Below are positions 16,409-18,316 of a DNA stretch of 18,316 nucleotides, in pieces. Position 1 is the stretch's first letter. Every line of letters begins with the position of its first letter. The stretch lies in the NCBI GenBank assembly GCA_041629655.1, contig JBFKMV010000099.1:1-18316 (forward strand), in the 5' to 3' direction. The notes beneath the pieces are model-generated. The model did no database searches. It was not told the DNA's origin and saw only the letters and a program-made list of their open reading frames with translations. A program made the translations under genes and the position numbers. The stretch is from JBFKMV01 sp041629655. Its GTDB lineage: Bacteria > Acidobacteriota > Polarisedimenticolia > Polarisedimenticolales > Polarisedimenticolaceae.

Positions 16409-17038
16409 GTGCAAATTACGAGGGGATTCCGTCGCTGCGGCTGGATCATCGTGGCCGCGCTCGTCGTGGTCTCGCTGCCGGTCGACGTCTCGGCGCAAGC
16501 CACGCGCCAGGACATCCGGCGCTACTGCGTGAAGGGTACCGCCAGCGACACGCCGTGGTTCTGGGAGGTCGTCCGTTTTCCCAGCGGCCTGCCGACGGCG
16601 AACAACGCGGGTCCGGTTGCGGCCGGTCAACCCGCTGCGGCGCTGGCCGCCGAGTTCGTGAGCAGCATCAACGCGACGGTGGGCCTGAGAGCCGCACTGC
16701 TGGACGGCGGTTCGGCCGACGTGGCGGTCAACCTGTGCGGCGATGGCTGGGAAGCCGCATTCTCGGTGGACAACACCTTGAACGATGACGGATTCACGCT
16801 CGCGGTCGGTGCGGTCGCGGGACCGGCGGACTGCAACGCGGATTCGAGCGCCAGCCTGAGCTCCGGGTTCAGCACCGGCGGCAACTGCAACTTCAACGCG
16901 GTCCTCACCGGGGCCGGGCCGCAACCCGTGCCGGGCTTCGACCTGCGCGGCGTGGGCGTGCTCGCCGCGCTGGTGCTGCTGGGCGCGACCGCGCTGCTGG
17001 TGCGACGTATGCGCTCGCCGGGAGACCGCCCGGCCTGA
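16409..17038 (+). CDS. Exported protein with a variant IPTLxxWG-like C-terminal sorting signal (probable exosortase H substrate)
   Basis: A 209-residue protein starting at GTG 16409. Residues 1-29 are a signal peptide (GWIIVAALVVVSLPVDVSA/QA). The mature region (30-172) is Gly/Ala/Ser-rich with four Cys (C40, C110, C142, C160), enough for two disulfides, and no family I recognise. The C-terminus has the tripartite layout of exosortase targets: motif VPGFDLRG at 174-181, a hydrophobic helix VGVLAALVLLGATALLV at 182-198, then RRMR. The motif aligns position by position with IPTLSxWG (V/I, P, G/T, F/L, D/S, x, R/W, G) but is degenerate. With an exosortase H gene 1.3 kb upstream, the best reading is a dedicated surface or secreted target that is cut near the motif. 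Substrate status is inference. Confidence 0.8.
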   Translation: MQITRGFRRCGWIIVAALVVVSLPVDVSAQATRQDIRRYCVKGTASDTPWFWEVVRFPSGLPTANNAGPVAAGQPAAALAAEFVSSINATVGLRAALLDGGSADVAVNLCGDGWEAAFSVDNTLNDDGFTLAVGAVAGPADCNADSSASLSSGFSTGGNCNFNAVLTGAGPQPVPGFDLRGVGVLAALVLLGATALLVRRMRSPGDRPA

Positions 17039-17160
17039 TCGGTCCGCGGCCGGAAATGGAGTCGCACCGCCCGGGGGCCGGGTTGTGCGACGCTACACTG
17101 CCCGGTTAACATCGGCGCGGCTCTGCCGGGCCGGCGTCCGGCGCGCCGGCGCACCTGGGA

Positions 17161-18316
17161 ATGACGGGCTCCATCATCGGCCACTACGAAGTCGGCGAGA
17201 AGCTGGGCTCCGGCGGCATGGGAGTGGTCTACCGCGGGGTGGACACCAAGCTGCGCCGTCCGGTGGCGCTGAAGTTCCTGCCCTCGGCCATGACCACGAG
17301 CCCCCTGGCCCGGGCGCGCTTTTTGCGCGAGGCCCAGGCGGCCAGTGCGCTGGACCATCCCAACATCGCCACGATCTTCGAGATCGGCGAGCACGAGGGC
17401 CGGCTGTTCATCGCCATGGGGCTCTACGAGGGCGAGACCCTCGGCGACCACATGCGGCGCGGCCCGCTGCCGATCGAGGAGTGCGAGTCGATCATCCGGC
17501 AGCTGCTCGAGGCGGCCGGCGCCGCGCACTCGGCCGGCGTGATCCACCGCGACCTCAAGCCGGCCAACGTGCTGTTGACCCGTCCGCCGACCTCGCACAG
17601 CGGCGTCACGGCGCCGATCCAGATCAAGGTCGTGGACTTCGGGCTGGCCAAGCTGCGACCCGAACAGGGCGACGAGAGCGCAACGCGGCTGACCGAGCAG
17701 GGCGCGTTGATGGGCACGGTCGCGTACATGTCGCCGGAGCAGGCCCGTGGCGGAACCGTCGATTCGCGCACCGACCTGTGGTCGATCGGCGTGATCGCCT
17801 ACGAGATGCTGGCCGGCAAGCACCCCTTCGAGGCGCCGAGCAGCGTCGGCACGCTGACCCGGATCGCGACCGAGGAGCCGCCGGAGCTTTCGGGCCTGCG
17901 CACGGGCGTGCCGGAGCACCTTGAGCGCCTGGTGCCGGCGTTGATGCACAAGGACCTCGCCGAGCGACCGGCCAGCGCCGAGATCTCGCTGGCGATCCTG
18001 GCCGGGTCGGCCACCGCGCAGGCGCTGCGGTACCGCGCGTCGCGCGAAGGCCGCAAGTCGCGCACGTGGCTGGTGGCGGCGTTGCTGGTGGTGGTGGCCG
18101 GCCTGGCGATCGCGGCCGGCGCGTGGCTGCCGGGGTGGTTCAAGGGGGGACCGGCCAGCACCCCTTCCAGCTTCGTGGTCTTGCCGTGCCAGGTGTTCGG
18201 CGCGGAGGAGGTGCAGTACCTGACCGACGCCGTGCCGTCCAACCTGGCCTCGATGCTGGCGCAGGTCGAGGGTATCGATACGCGGCGGCCGCCGACCAGC
18301 GTCGAGGTCGATCCGA
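17161..18316 (+). CDS. Ser/Thr protein kinase with membrane helix and start of a FlgO/TolB-N-like sensor domain (3' truncated by window)
   Basis: The frame is open from ATG 17161 to the window end (385 residues seen). The kinase domain spans about 1-280: GSGGMG at 16-21, VALK with K38, HRDLKPAN with D131 and N136, DFG at 159-161 and SPE at 191-193, so it should be active. Residues 141-153 form a small insert before DFG. A membrane helix follows at about 302-323 (WLVAALLVVVAGLAIAAGAW). Residues about 336 onward (SSFVVLPCQVFGAEEVQYLT ... LASMLAQVEGIDTRRP) resemble the start of the FlgO/TolB-N-type domain common in kinases and adenylate cyclases. Such kinases often end in TPRs; here that part is outside the window. 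The 122-bp gap upstream has a possible -10 (TACACT, 17094-17099) without a clear -35. Confidence 0.92.
   Translation, partial: MTGSIIGHYEVGEKLGSGGMGVVYRGVDTKLRRPVALKFLPSAMTTSPLARARFLREAQAASALDHPNIATIFEIGEHEGRLFIAMGLYEGETLGDHMRRGPLPIEECESIIRQLLEAAGAAHSAGVIHRDLKPANVLLTRPPTSHSGVTAPIQIKVVDFGLAKLRPEQGDESATRLTEQGALMGTVAYMSPEQARGGTVDSRTDLWSIGVIAYEMLAGKHPFEAPSSVGTLTRIATEEPPELSGLRTGVPEHLERLVPALMHKDLAERPASAEISLAILAGSATAQALRYRASREGRKSRTWLVAALLVVVAGLAIAAGAWLPGWFKGGPASTPSSFVVLPCQVFGAEEVQYLTDAVPSNLASMLAQVEGIDTRRPPTSVEVDP

Overview
The window is very GC-rich DNA, densely packed with genes. It looks like a Gram-negative bacterium that relies heavily on signalling and secreted proteins. The closest match I can infer is an Acidobacteriota-type genome, for three reasons: an ECF sigma factor of the 'Sigma70_ECF' type is fused in operon to a Ser/Thr kinase-TPR protein; a zinc-finger anti-sigma factor lies beside a CHAT-TPR protein; and secreted proteins include a carboxypeptidase-regulatory-like tail, a subtilase with Trp-Asp repeats and an exosortase H locus. 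This placement is inference from gene families only. I saw no rRNA, tRNA, CRISPR array, insertion sequence or phage gene.

Layout. 1-336: 3' end of a membrane-anchored protein with a carboxypeptidase-regulatory-like domain. 355-849 (-): small exported DUF5658-like protein. 1037-4770 (+): a tight operon of ECF sigma factor, transmembrane Ser/Thr kinase with TPRs, and a MmcQ/YjbR-family protein. 4896-6782 (+): secreted subtilase ending in 27 tandem hexapeptides of the form ALW[S/G/T]D[T/V/A], followed by a strong terminator. 6939-7394 (+): lone GspG-like pseudopilin with its own terminator. 7536-8273 (-): exported protein of unknown function. 8567-10095 (+): second ECF sigma factor, translationally coupled to a membrane anti-sigma factor with two zinc-finger motifs, preceded by a perfect 26-bp tandem duplication. 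10064-13958 (-): a secreted beta-propeller-like protein and a CHAT-protease/TPR lipoprotein, whose 3' end overlaps the anti-sigma gene tail to tail. 14049-15089 (-): zinc-independent MDR quinone-oxidoreductase-like enzyme. 15144-17038 (+): exosortase H-type transpeptidase, its partner membrane protein and a probable substrate. 17161-18316 (+): Ser/Thr kinase running off the window end.

How the genes may work together. Two separate sigma/regulator modules could couple envelope or stress signals to transcription. One uses a phosphorylation/TPR branch. The other uses a classic membrane anti-sigma factor that may work with the neighbouring envelope CHAT protease. The rest is export machinery and exported products. 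The most distinctive candidates for something new are the exosortase H trio, whose adjacent substrate carries a degenerate VPGFDLRG sorting signal in place of IPTLxxWG; the subtilase with its Trp/Asp hexapeptide array; and the sigma/anti-sigma/CHAT-lipoprotein neighbourhood.
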